In this document: positions 51,288 through 58,928 of the stretch, piece after piece
How the letters are laid out: each line of letters begins with the position of its first letter
How positions within the stretch are numbered: position 1 is the stretch's first letter
From: Gammaproteobacteria bacterium
GTDB taxonomy: Bacteria; Pseudomonadota; Gammaproteobacteria; Arenicellales; Poriferihabitantaceae
Direction: 5' to 3'
Length of the DNA: 60,244 nt
NCBI GenBank assembly: GCA_022822625.1
Contig: JAJEAV010000009.1
Location: forward strand, 1 to 60,244
Made by a program: the position numbers and the translations under genes
The notes under the pieces: generated by a model
The model's input: only the letters and a program-made list of their open reading frames with translations
Told to the model about the DNA's origin: nothing
Databases searched by the model: none

Positions 51288-52709
51288 TCAGGGAGGGGAT
51301 ACCCGCATCCAGTTATGGACCTGATAGTCTGGCAGTAGCTCACCAATTCGAAGTGCAATGCCCTGACTCTGCCCTTCGGATTCAGGCATGCCGGTCAGGA
51401 ATATCCGAGAGCCGTTGACCGCAATGCCAAAAACGTCAAGTGGGATAGATTGTACCACTTCAGGCCAGACCTCAATCCAGGAAGAGTAGTCAGTCTGCTG
51501 CTGAATATTCAATGAGTACTCGACAACCTTGGTCGCAAAGATTTCCCGGGTGGACCCGAGCAACCGGTCACGGACAAAAGAACTCGGCAGATTGCCGGAC
51601 AAGGTAATCTGCTTGTTGTAACGAAGCATGGTCAGTACGGCTGGCGTACTGCTTTTGTAGACATCAATGTTACTGTCAATGACGTTTGTCAACTCCAGTT
51701 CACTGATGTGCCGGGTAATCTTTTCCAGACGTCTGGAACTCGAGACTTCGCCCCAGATTACATATCGGTTACCGTCATTCATCAAGCGCAGGTCTTTGAC
51801 AGATGCCAGTTCGGGCAGCAGGGACAACATGGACGACAGAACCTGATCGTCTGCAAGATTCGGGTTGAGCTCTATTCTTCCGACGGCCAGTCCAAAGGAA
51901 TCTTCGGCGATTTTCTGCAACTGGGTAGCCAGTTCCCAGTTGGGTACCGTGGCATACAATTCAAGGATGTCCTGGTTTGCACTCAGCGACAGCATCGGAT
52001 GATCGGGCGATGCCTGCTCGACAACCCGGTTTTCGATCTCAATCTGATGGACGATTGATGCCGCCATGGTTCGAACCAGCATTTGACTGCTGCCGTCGGA
52101 AATCCTGCCATTCAGCTGTAGCCGCTTTCGCCAGCCCCTGAGCTCAAGGTCTTCAACAGAATCAAGCACATGCAGGCCTTTCGCCAGACCTTCCAGCCAC
52201 AACGGTTTTCCGACTGTATCTTCAACCTGAACCCGGTGCCGAATGGCATAGTACGGGAAGGCGGCATGGATTTGCGAAACCACCGAATCGAAATCGGCCT
52301 GGCTTAGTGTGCCGTTGAGGATGATTGAGTCCTCGTCTCGTTTCAAGTGAACATACGGGGGGTCAAGGCTGAGTCTGACCAGTCGGTCATCCAGACGGCG
52401 CAATCCATTGATGGTGGCGAGTTGACCAATGATTTCATCCATGCCCGGAAACGGATCGATCGTGCCTTGCAGAACCAGACTACGACCACGTACATCAGCT
52501 ACGGATGCCAGCCTCGGATACGGCTTTAACTGCTGACTGGCTTCGTTGGCAATCCTGACGGGAATGGTGTCGGACTTGTAGATTACAATGCCCAGTATCA
52601 GTAGGCACAGCAAAATCGCGGGCAGTACAATCAGGGAGTGACTGGTGTTCGTCTGGACATCGCCACCAAGAGGCATGAATGGTCCGCGTGAGGCATACAG
52701 ATCATTCAT
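51288..52709 (-). CDS. Membrane-anchored protein with about seven BON-like repeats
   Basis: 473 residues. One transmembrane helix (SLIVLPAILLCLLILGIVIY, about 25-44) is followed by a large, probably periplasmic region. This contains repeated strand-turn-helix units with a conserved glycine: LVLQGTIDPFPGMDEII, IILNGTLSQADFDSVVSQI, LQLNGRISDGSSQMLVRTMA, ILELYATVPNWELATQL, YVIWGEVSSSRRLEKITRHI, ITLSGNLPSSFVRDRLLG and IFLTGMPESEGQSQG. These resemble BON domains, often phospholipid- or envelope-associated. There is no OmpA-type peptidoglycan-binding domain, unlike related multi-BON proteins. Specific function unknown. It overlaps the upstream GNAT gene by 4 bases, and so may act with it. Confidence 0.7.
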   Translation of the reverse strand: MNDLYASRGPFMPLGGDVQTNTSHSLIVLPAILLCLLILGIVIYKSDTIPVRIANEASQQLKPYPRLASVADVRGRSLVLQGTIDPFPGMDEIIGQLATINGLRRLDDRLVRLSLDPPYVHLKRDEDSIILNGTLSQADFDSVVSQIHAAFPYYAIRHRVQVEDTVGKPLWLEGLAKGLHVLDSVEDLELRGWRKRLQLNGRISDGSSQMLVRTMAASIVHQIEIENRVVEQASPDHPMLSLSANQDILELYATVPNWELATQLQKIAEDSFGLAVGRIELNPNLADDQVLSSMLSLLPELASVKDLRLMNDGNRYVIWGEVSSSRRLEKITRHISELELTNVIDSNIDVYKSSTPAVLTMLRYNKQITLSGNLPSSFVRDRLLGSTREIFATKVVEYSLNIQQQTDYSSWIEVWPEVVQSIPLDVFGIAVNGSRIFLTGMPESEGQSQGIALRIGELLPDYQVHNWMRVSPP

Positions 52710-53908
52710 GGAGCGCGAATTCCATAGGCAGTATGGCTGTCAACCCTGTCCATGTAACCCTGAACCCCGTGGTGCTCACGCCGGAGAAAATCACGTATCG
52801 CCAGCCTGAATGGCTGACTGGCAATCCAGTGCAGGGAATGGGTCTGGACTGGAACAAAGCCTCTGGCAATCTTGTGCTCCCCCTGAACCCCGGGGTCAAA
52901 CCTTTCGAGACCTTCTCGAATGCAATAGTCGATTCCCGCATAGTAACACAGTTCAAAATGCAGGGAGTCCATCCTTTGACGGGTTCCCCAGATTCTGCCA
53001 TAGAGTGTTTTTTCATCACGATACAGGAGAGCACCGGCGATAACCGATTGCCGATAGTCAGCCAGCGCCAGAATGACCTGATCAGACATGGTGTCTGCAA
53101 TCTCCAGAAAAAACTCAAGGTTGAATGCCGGTATACCGTACTTGCGCTGGTAGATTTGATTGTAGACTTCATGGAAGTCATGCCAGTCCTTGCTGGTAGT
53201 CTGATGGCCGGCAAGCCAGCGTATGGAGAGTCCGGCTTCCGAGACCTTTCTCCGTTCCTGACGGATATTTTTCCTCTTCTTGGACTTGAGCCCATCAAGG
53301 AAACTGTCAAACGAAGCATAGCCATGATTATGCCACTGGAAATGACAGTCGCTACGGACCAGGACATTACTGGTGCTCAGGTGCTCTCGATCAGCCTGGT
53401 CCGGAAACAGGCAGTGCAGGGAGCTGTAGCCATGGCGATCCATGATCGAGTTTATGGCCTCCAACAGGATTGATGCATCCCTGAAGTTCCGTTTCTCGTG
53501 GTGGATGATTCTCGGCCCGGTTGCCGGAGTGAACGGAATCGCATTTACCAGCTTTGGGTAGTATTGCTGCCCATGGCGGTGATAGGCCTCGGCCCAGGCA
53601 TGGTCAAACACGAACTCGCCCCATGAATTGTGTTTTTCATAAAGCGGCATGGCAGCCACAAGTCTGGACTTTTCGTACAAGGCAATGTGTCGCGGTATCC
53701 AGCCGACTTCTTCGCCGACGCATTGATGGCGTTCCATGGCTGCCAGATATCGGTGCTTGAGAAATGGATAATCGTCTTTCAGCATACCATCCCAGGCTTC
53801 GGGTGGGATCTCGTCAATGCCCTGATGAATACGAACCGTTGGTTCCTGCACCTCGCTTGCTGCTGTTTTTTCACTCATGCCGGATTGGGGAGCTGTCTGG
53901 AGTTCCAT
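52706..53908 (-). CDS. GNAT / FemAB-like acyltransferase (COG3146, DUF482)
   Basis: 400 residues of the family once called 'peptidoglycan biosynthesis protein'. Recognisable parts are DDYPFLKHRYLAAMERHQCV (about 45-64), VAAMPLYEKHNSWGEFVFDH, AWAEAYHRHGQQYYPKLVNA, FTPATGPRI, SKKRKNIRQERRKVSEAGLS, and the C-terminal FDPGVQGEHKIARGFVPVQT. The fold is a double GNAT as in Fem aminoacyl transferases. No reaction has been firmly assigned to this family. The next gene overlaps by 4 bases. No signal peptide. Confidence 0.85.
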   Translation of the reverse strand: MELQTAPQSGMSEKTAASEVQEPTVRIHQGIDEIPPEAWDGMLKDDYPFLKHRYLAAMERHQCVGEEVGWIPRHIALYEKSRLVAAMPLYEKHNSWGEFVFDHAWAEAYHRHGQQYYPKLVNAIPFTPATGPRIIHHEKRNFRDASILLEAINSIMDRHGYSSLHCLFPDQADREHLSTSNVLVRSDCHFQWHNHGYASFDSFLDGLKSKKRKNIRQERRKVSEAGLSIRWLAGHQTTSKDWHDFHEVYNQIYQRKYGIPAFNLEFFLEIADTMSDQVILALADYRQSVIAGALLYRDEKTLYGRIWGTRQRMDSLHFELCYYAGIDYCIREGLERFDPGVQGEHKIARGFVPVQTHSLHWIASQPFRLAIRDFLRREHHGVQGYMDRVDSHTAYGIRAP

Positions 53909-54242
53909 GTATGATAGCAGGGGTTCATGAAAAACTGATTGTAGCCGGATGTATGTGCAATTTCAGCTTGTCGTTGCGTCCTGTCAGGCATCGAAATCCC
54001 TGAATTGGCATGCATCCGTATGGCATCCTCTCGTTTGTCAAACGAGAAATTTCCTGCGCATTGCTCGCATAATCTGGCATCAAGCCGGCAAGCCGGATTC
54101 TGGAATCACGACTTTGGAGCAGTACGGCTCCAGGAAGATTTTTTATGATTTTTTGCGAAATTAAACGGGATGTAATGGTATTTTGAAATCCAACTAGATA
54201 TAATCTTTCTAGTCAACTGTGGGCGTCAACGGGAGCCAGGAT
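53909..54242. other. Divergent intergenic region between the GNAT gene and ilvE
   Basis: About 330 bases with no supported gene. It holds the ilvE -10 box and an overlapping inverted repeat (see 54193-54213). Confidence 0.5.
54193..54213 (+). promoter_or_regulatory. ilvE -10 box overlapped by an inverted repeat (possible operator)
   Basis: A perfect TATAAT at 54199-54204 lies about 39 bases before the ilvE ATG, without a clear -35. It is enclosed by ACTAGA (54193-54198) and TCTAGT (54208-54213), a 6-bp inverted repeat. This could be a repressor site; no regulator is identified. Confidence 0.35.
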
Positions 54243-55163
54243 ATGTCGTTTAGTGATCGGGATGGTGTTATCTGGATGGATGGTCAAATGGTGCCATGGA
54301 GAGAGGCAACTACACATGTCTTGACTCATACACTACATTACGGGATGGGTGCATTCGAGGGCGTCAGGGCCTACAGGACCGATCAGGGGACTGTAGTTTT
54401 CCATCTCCAGGCGCATACACGGCGCCTGTTTGAATCGGCCCACATCCTGGGCATGAAAATTCCGTTTGACCAGGAAACCATACGGAATGCCCAAATTGAA
54501 GCGATTCGCCAGAATGGACTGGAGTCATGTTATGTTCGACCGATGATCTTCTACGGTGCCGAGGGCATGGGTTTACGGGCTGAAAACCTCAAGGTTCATG
54601 TCATTGTGGCTGCCTGGGAATGGGGCACTTACCTTGGCGAGGAGAGTCTCGACAGAGGTATTCGCGTCAAGGTATCTTCGATCAACCGGCTTCACGTGAA
54701 TGTGAGCATGTGTCGGGCGAAAGCCAATGGACACTATGTCAATTCCACTCTGGCGTTACACGAGGCCTTGCAGGATGGTTATCAGGAAGCGCTGATGCTG
54801 GATACCAATGGATATGTCATGGAAGGCACGGGTGAGAACCTGTTCATTGTTCGAGATGGCGTGATCCATACGCCAGATTTGGCATCGGCCCTGGATGGAG
54901 TCACCCGTAGGTCCGTATTCAGGATTATCCATGACGAGGGATATGAGTTGATCGAGAAAAGGATTACCCGGGATGAAGTGTATATCGCTGACGAGGCCTT
55001 CTTCACCGGAACGGCTGCAGAGGTTACACCAATCCGTGAACTGGATAACAGGCAGATCGGTAACGGTCGTAGGGGTCCAGTCACCGAACGGATTCAATCC
55101 CGGTACTTTGATGCCTGCCATGGCAGAATTCCAGAGTACCGCGACTGGTTGACATATGTCTGA
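54243..55163 (+). CDS. ilvE: Branched-chain amino acid aminotransferase
   Basis: PLP enzyme making leucine, isoleucine and valine from their keto acids. The ATG at 54243 follows GGGAGCCAGG and gives 306 residues, the normal IlvE length (MSFSDRDGVIWMDGQMVPWR). LHYGMGAFEGVRAYRTDQGT, the lysine-bearing KANGHYVNSTLALHEALQDG, GYVMEGTGENLFIVRDGVIH and the C-terminal FFTGTAAEVTPIRELDNRQI are fold-type IV signatures. A GTG at 54219 would add eight unlikely residues. It overlaps the zinc-finger gene by 8 bases. Confidence 0.96.
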   Translation: MSFSDRDGVIWMDGQMVPWREATTHVLTHTLHYGMGAFEGVRAYRTDQGTVVFHLQAHTRRLFESAHILGMKIPFDQETIRNAQIEAIRQNGLESCYVRPMIFYGAEGMGLRAENLKVHVIVAAWEWGTYLGEESLDRGIRVKVSSINRLHVNVSMCRAKANGHYVNSTLALHEALQDGYQEALMLDTNGYVMEGTGENLFIVRDGVIHTPDLASALDGVTRRSVFRIIHDEGYELIEKRITRDEVYIADEAFFTGTAAEVTPIRELDNRQIGNGRRGPVTERIQSRYFDACHGRIPEYRDWLTYV

Positions 55164-55374
55164 AACGCAAGCCACAAGCGTGAGTGATCCTGCTCTGGAT
55201 GTGCCAAATGCACACAGGGTCGTTCAAGTCACGCGACATGATTTGCCGCTTCACTGTCCGATGCCGACCATGCGATTGTGGGATTCACACCCGAAGGTGT
55301 ATTTGCCCATTGAAGAAACTGGACGAGAACGATGTCCCTATTGCGGGACTCTCTATGTTCTCGAAGAGAACTGA
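55156..55374 (+). CDS. zf-CHCC zinc-finger domain protein
   Basis: 72 residues ending in a CHCC zinc site: LPLHCPMPTMRLWDSHPKVY (C and H) and then RERCPYCGTLYVLEEN (C-x2-C). The same domain occurs in the 13-kDa subunit of mitochondrial complex I. In gammaproteobacteria the small protein (COG4391) is often found after ilvE, as here with an 8-base overlap; its role is not established. All four metal ligands are present. Confidence 0.88.
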   Translation: MSETQATSVSDPALDVPNAHRVVQVTRHDLPLHCPMPTMRLWDSHPKVYLPIEETGRERCPYCGTLYVLEEN

Positions 55375-55421
55375 GTGATTACCAGTTATCCAAAAACCTG
55401 CAAGAAAACAGGATTATCTAT

Positions 55422-57566
55422 ATGCAAAAAGTATCACGTCTTGAACGGGTAGAGAATCCGGCAGATCTGCAAGAGTCCGGGTTGTCGGTTCCCATGCAGA
55501 ATACCTCACTGGATATCTGGGACACGAAATACCGACTGAAGACCAAATATGGAGTAGCGGTCGATCAGGATATTCAGGCAACCTATGAACGGGTTGCCGA
55601 AGCGTTGGTCGGAAGCGAGAAAAGTGAGAAACAGGAATTCTGGCGTGAAAAATTCATCTGGGCCTTGCAGAACGGGGCAATCCCGGCCGGGCGCATTGTC
55701 TCGAATGCCGGAGCACTCAAGCATAAGCCGGCAACCAGCACCATCAACTGCACGGTTTCCTGCACTGTTCCCGACTCCATGGCAGGAATCCTGGAGTCGG
55801 TCCGTGAAGCGGGACTTACCCTGAAGGCAGGATGCGGTATCGGATACGAATTTTCGACCTTGAGGCCGAAAGGCGCCCTGGTCACCGGTGCCGGTGCACA
55901 GACTTCCGGACCGCTATCGTTCATGGATATTTTTGATGCGATGTGCTTTACCGTCTCTTCGGCCGGAGGACGTCGAGGTGCACAGATGGCAACTTTCGAT
56001 ATCTCCCATCCGGACATCAGTGATTTCATTCGTGCCAAGCGCGAGGATGGCAGACTTCGGCAGTTCAACCTGTCGTGTCTGATCACGGATGAATTCATGC
56101 AGGCAGTTGAAGAGGACTCGGACTGGCTGTTGTGTTTTCCGGCCAGACAACATGAAATCGAGTCCGGTGAGCACGAAATCGTGTACCGGAACTGGACGCA
56201 TGATGATAAATATATGCGGGATGAGGAGGGACGCGTTGCGTGCCGGGTATATGGCAAGGTTCCGGCCCAGCGGCTGTGGAATCAAATCATGAATTCCACC
56301 TACGATTATGCAGAGCCCGGATTTATTCTGGTTGACCGCATCAACGAGATGAACAATAACTGGTTCTGCGAAACCATCCGGGCCACCAACCCCTGTGGCG
56401 AACAGCCATTGCCCCCGTATGGCGCCTGTTTGCTGGGTTCAGTAAATCTAACCAAGTGCGTCGAGTATCCGTTTACCGACAAGGCCCGTTTCAATTGGGA
56501 GAAGTATCAGGAACTGGTTGCAGTATTCACGCGCATGCTCGACAATGTGGTTGAAATCCACGGTCTTCCACTGGATTCGCAGGGTGACGAGATTTCCAGA
56601 AAGAGACGCCATGGAATGGGGTTTCTGGGGCTGGGGTCAACCCTGACCATGCTGAGAATGAAATACGGGGACCCTGACTCGCTTGAATTTACGGAGCAGG
56701 TTGCGAGAGAGATGGCCGAAATTGGCTGGCGGGTAGGGATTGAACTGGCCGAAGAGAAAGGTATGGCTCCTATTCTTGATGAGGATTTTACGGTGACTCG
56801 GCAGATGTTGCGGCAACGTCCCGAGATGAAGGATGACGGCTACCTTGAAGGCGATACGGTCAAGGGTCGGGAACTGATGGGTCGTTACAGCCGCTATATG
56901 CAGAAGTTCCCCAAATCCCTTCAGGATGAAATTGCCAGGAAGGGGTGTCGCTATACGCACCACACCTCGATTGCGCCGACGGGTACCATCAGCCTGTCGC
57001 TTGCCAACAATGCCAGTAATGGTATCGAGCCCAGCTTTGCACACAAGTACAGCCGCAATGTGATTCGGGAGGGCAAGAAGACAAAGGAGAGTGTCGACGT
57101 ATTTTCCTACGAACTTCTTGCCTATCGGCATTTTGTGAATCTCCAGGCAGAGCCGGGAGCGAAGGATGAGAAGAACCAGCTGCCCGATTATTTTGTTGCT
57201 GCAGACGATGTCACGCCAAAACAGCATGTTGACATTCAGGCAGCTGCCCAGAGATGGATTGATTCGTCGATTTCCAAAACCGCCAATGTCCCCACCGACT
57301 TTGATTTTGATGAGTTCAAGGACATTTACATGTATGCGTGGAAGCAGGGGCTCAAGGGCTGTACAACCTTCCGGTTTAACCCGGAGGCTTTTCAGGGTGT
57401 ACTGGTCAAGGAAGAAGATCTTGAGAATACCGTTTACCAGTTTACACTTGATGATGGAGAAATTATCGAGGTCAAGGGTAATGAGATGATCGAGTATGAC
57501 GGAGAAGAGCATACCGCTGCCAATTTGTTCGATGCATTGAAGGAGGGGTATTACGGTCGGTTCTAG
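55422..57566 (+). CDS. nrdJa: Class II (adenosylcobalamin-dependent) ribonucleotide reductase, large part (NrdJa)
   Basis: Reduces ribonucleotides to deoxyribonucleotides with a cobalamin-derived radical, independent of oxygen. The ATG at 55422 follows AGGA and gives 715 residues; an earlier frame start at 55332 overlaps the zinc-finger gene. Conserved parts are PAGRIVSNAGALKHKPATST, the redox cysteines of NCTVSCTVPDSM, LKAGCGIGYEFSTLRPKG, the active-site NPCGEQPLPPYGACLLGSVN, and HHTSIAPTGTISLSLANNAS. The C-terminal TSCPD and cysteine-rich parts usual in NrdJ are missing and encoded separately (57805-58536), as in Pseudomonas. A 78-residue gene lies between. Confidence 0.94.
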   Translation: MQKVSRLERVENPADLQESGLSVPMQNTSLDIWDTKYRLKTKYGVAVDQDIQATYERVAEALVGSEKSEKQEFWREKFIWALQNGAIPAGRIVSNAGALKHKPATSTINCTVSCTVPDSMAGILESVREAGLTLKAGCGIGYEFSTLRPKGALVTGAGAQTSGPLSFMDIFDAMCFTVSSAGGRRGAQMATFDISHPDISDFIRAKREDGRLRQFNLSCLITDEFMQAVEEDSDWLLCFPARQHEIESGEHEIVYRNWTHDDKYMRDEEGRVACRVYGKVPAQRLWNQIMNSTYDYAEPGFILVDRINEMNNNWFCETIRATNPCGEQPLPPYGACLLGSVNLTKCVEYPFTDKARFNWEKYQELVAVFTRMLDNVVEIHGLPLDSQGDEISRKRRHGMGFLGLGSTLTMLRMKYGDPDSLEFTEQVAREMAEIGWRVGIELAEEKGMAPILDEDFTVTRQMLRQRPEMKDDGYLEGDTVKGRELMGRYSRYMQKFPKSLQDEIARKGCRYTHHTSIAPTGTISLSLANNASNGIEPSFAHKYSRNVIREGKKTKESVDVFSYELLAYRHFVNLQAEPGAKDEKNQLPDYFVAADDVTPKQHVDIQAAAQRWIDSSISKTANVPTDFDFDEFKDIYMYAWKQGLKGCTTFRFNPEAFQGVLVKEEDLENTVYQFTLDDGEIIEVKGNEMIEYDGEEHTAANLFDALKEGYYGRF

Positions 57567-57571
57567 GCATT

Positions 57572-57808
57572 ATGTCCAGACTGGGCCGACACAAGGAGAC
57601 CGGGACAAGTTCAATGCACAAGCTCAAGAAACTCAAAGTCAAACACCAGAAAACAAAACGGAGAATTCAGTTTGCCATGCACACCGGTGCTGCCTTCGAT
57701 CAAGTCCAGACAGCGCAGACAGTGATTCCGGAACTCGACCGGCATCAATATGAGAGGTTTTTTGACGACGAAGACCCTTCTGAGGGGACCACAAGTGAAT
57801 TATCATGA
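57572..57808 (+). CDS. Small basic protein between nrdJa and nrdJb, unknown
   Basis: 78 residues. The ATG at 57572 is five bases after the nrdJa stop, with a weak AGG before it; a second ATG at 57614 (MHKLKKLKVKHQKTKRRIQF) has a poorer site. The N-terminal half is very basic and the C-terminal half acidic (YERFFDDEDPSEGTTSELS). No family is recognised. The stop overlaps the nrdJb start by 4 bases (ATGA), so its reading probably controls nrdJb translation. The context suggests a link to ribonucleotide reductase, as accessory or mere coupling leader; this is inference. Confidence 0.6.
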   Translation: MSRLGRHKETGTSSMHKLKKLKVKHQKTKRRIQFAMHTGAAFDQVQTAQTVIPELDRHQYERFFDDEDPSEGTTSELS

Positions 57809-58536
57809 CCAGAAAGATAGAACGAAAAATTGTTGGCTATAACGTAATCAAGCGAGAGGACGAAGAAGCCGAAGTACAGAGTCTGCCTGTAGCACAAGCC
57901 AATGTGCACCATGAGGACAATATTGTGCGTATGCACGAGAATGTTGCCCGACCGGAATCACTGACTGGCAATACATACAAGATCAAGACGCCTGTGACTG
58001 AGCATGCGTTTTACATCACGATCAATGACATTGTGCTGAACCCTGGCACCCCCTATGAAAAACGTCGGCCTTTCGAGATTTTCGTGAATTCGAAAAACAT
58101 GGAGCACTACCAGTGGATTACAGCCTTGACGCTGATCATTTCAGCGGTGTTTCGAAAAGGTGGTGATGTCACGTTCATGGTTGATGAATTGCAGGGTGTA
58201 TTTGATCCGAAGGGTGGTTATATCAAGCCTGGCACACATGGGCAATATGTGCCGTCCCTGGTTGCAGAAATCGGAAACGTGGTGGAGGCCCATCTGAAGA
58301 AGATCGGCATGATTGTTGAAGAGGAGATGAGCCAGTCAAGGCAGGCAATGATTGAAGAGAAGCGCAAGCAGTTCGAGGAAATGCAGCAGGTGAACATAAA
58401 GGGCACATTCCCGTCCGGGTCGAGAGGGAATTTCCCGATCGGTGCCACTCTTTGCGAAAAATGCTATGTCATGGCAGTGGTGATGATGGACGGATGTATG
58501 GTTTGCCTGAACTGCGGAGATAGCAAGTGCGGGTAA
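57805..58536 (+). CDS. nrdJb: Class II ribonucleotide reductase, small part (NrdJb, TSCPD domain)
   Basis: 243 residues corresponding to the C-terminus of one-piece NrdJ. A TSCPD domain covers about residues 60-175 (GNTYKIKTPVTEHAFYITIN, FEIFVNSKNMEHYQWITALT, GGDVTFMVDELQGVFDPKGG). It is followed by a charged helix and a cysteine-rich end, CEKCYVMAVVMMDGCMVCLN, then CGDSKCG. That end resembles the C-terminal cysteines that re-reduce the active site in NrdJ. The first 55 residues are polar and unassigned. It works with NrdJa; the genes are translationally linked through the 78-residue gene between them. Confidence 0.9.
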   Translation: MTRKIERKIVGYNVIKREDEEAEVQSLPVAQANVHHEDNIVRMHENVARPESLTGNTYKIKTPVTEHAFYITINDIVLNPGTPYEKRRPFEIFVNSKNMEHYQWITALTLIISAVFRKGGDVTFMVDELQGVFDPKGGYIKPGTHGQYVPSLVAEIGNVVEAHLKKIGMIVEEEMSQSRQAMIEEKRKQFEEMQQVNIKGTFPSGSRGNFPIGATLCEKCYVMAVVMMDGCMVCLNCGDSKCG

Positions 58537-58648
58537 TCAAGGGACTGTAACCCTTCCTCCTCGTTCCATTTGATTTTTCAGTAGCACAGTCTGTGCTTGA
58601 TGAAGCCTCGATGTATGGCCTCTTGCCGCCATATTGGGCACAAAAAAA

Positions 58649-58667
58649 GGGTTGCAGTCAGCAACCC
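58649..58667 (-). terminator. Intrinsic terminator, strongest on the minus strand
   Basis: A perfect 7-bp stem (GGGTTGC / GCAACCC, 5-base loop). On the minus strand it is followed by a run of seven T, a classical intrinsic terminator for the tiny gene at 58705-58776. On the plus strand the hairpin follows nrdJb by 112 bases but has only a weak T tract (CGTATTTT). Confidence 0.75.
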
Positions 58668-58704
58668 CGTATTTTGGCTGATCGATTCAGCCTGTTTCAG
58701 GTGT

Positions 58705-58776
58705 TCAGATCGATAAAGGTGTTAGCTTAGTCGTTGACACCCTGGATGGACCGACCAAATACAAAATACTAGACAT
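58705..58776 (-). CDS. Putative 23-residue peptide gene
   Basis: A minus-strand ATG at 58776 preceded by AGGAGGTGGTCTC, a textbook Shine-Dalgarno with six bases between AGGAGGT and ATG. The frame reads MSSILYLVGPSRVSTTK and ends LTPLSI before TGA at 58705. An intrinsic terminator follows 37 bases later. So initiation and termination signals surround a tiny frame in an otherwise empty gap. The N-terminal half is hydrophobic and the C-terminal half rich in T, S and K. No family is recognised. It could be a free small protein, a leader peptide without a downstream gene, or a precursor peptide. No clear promoter was found. Confidence 0.5.
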   Translation of the reverse strand: MSSILYLVGPSRVSTTKLTPLSI

Positions 58777-58928
58777 GAGACCACCTCCTGCAATGAGTTA
58801 AACATGGCGGTAGCATATCACGGGATGTACGACATGGATAGTCCGGATTGCAACATCAAAAATTAGCCTCGACACTCGCAAAGGTTGTTCGTAACTGACG
58901 CTTTTTACTGTGCTATGATAACTGTACC

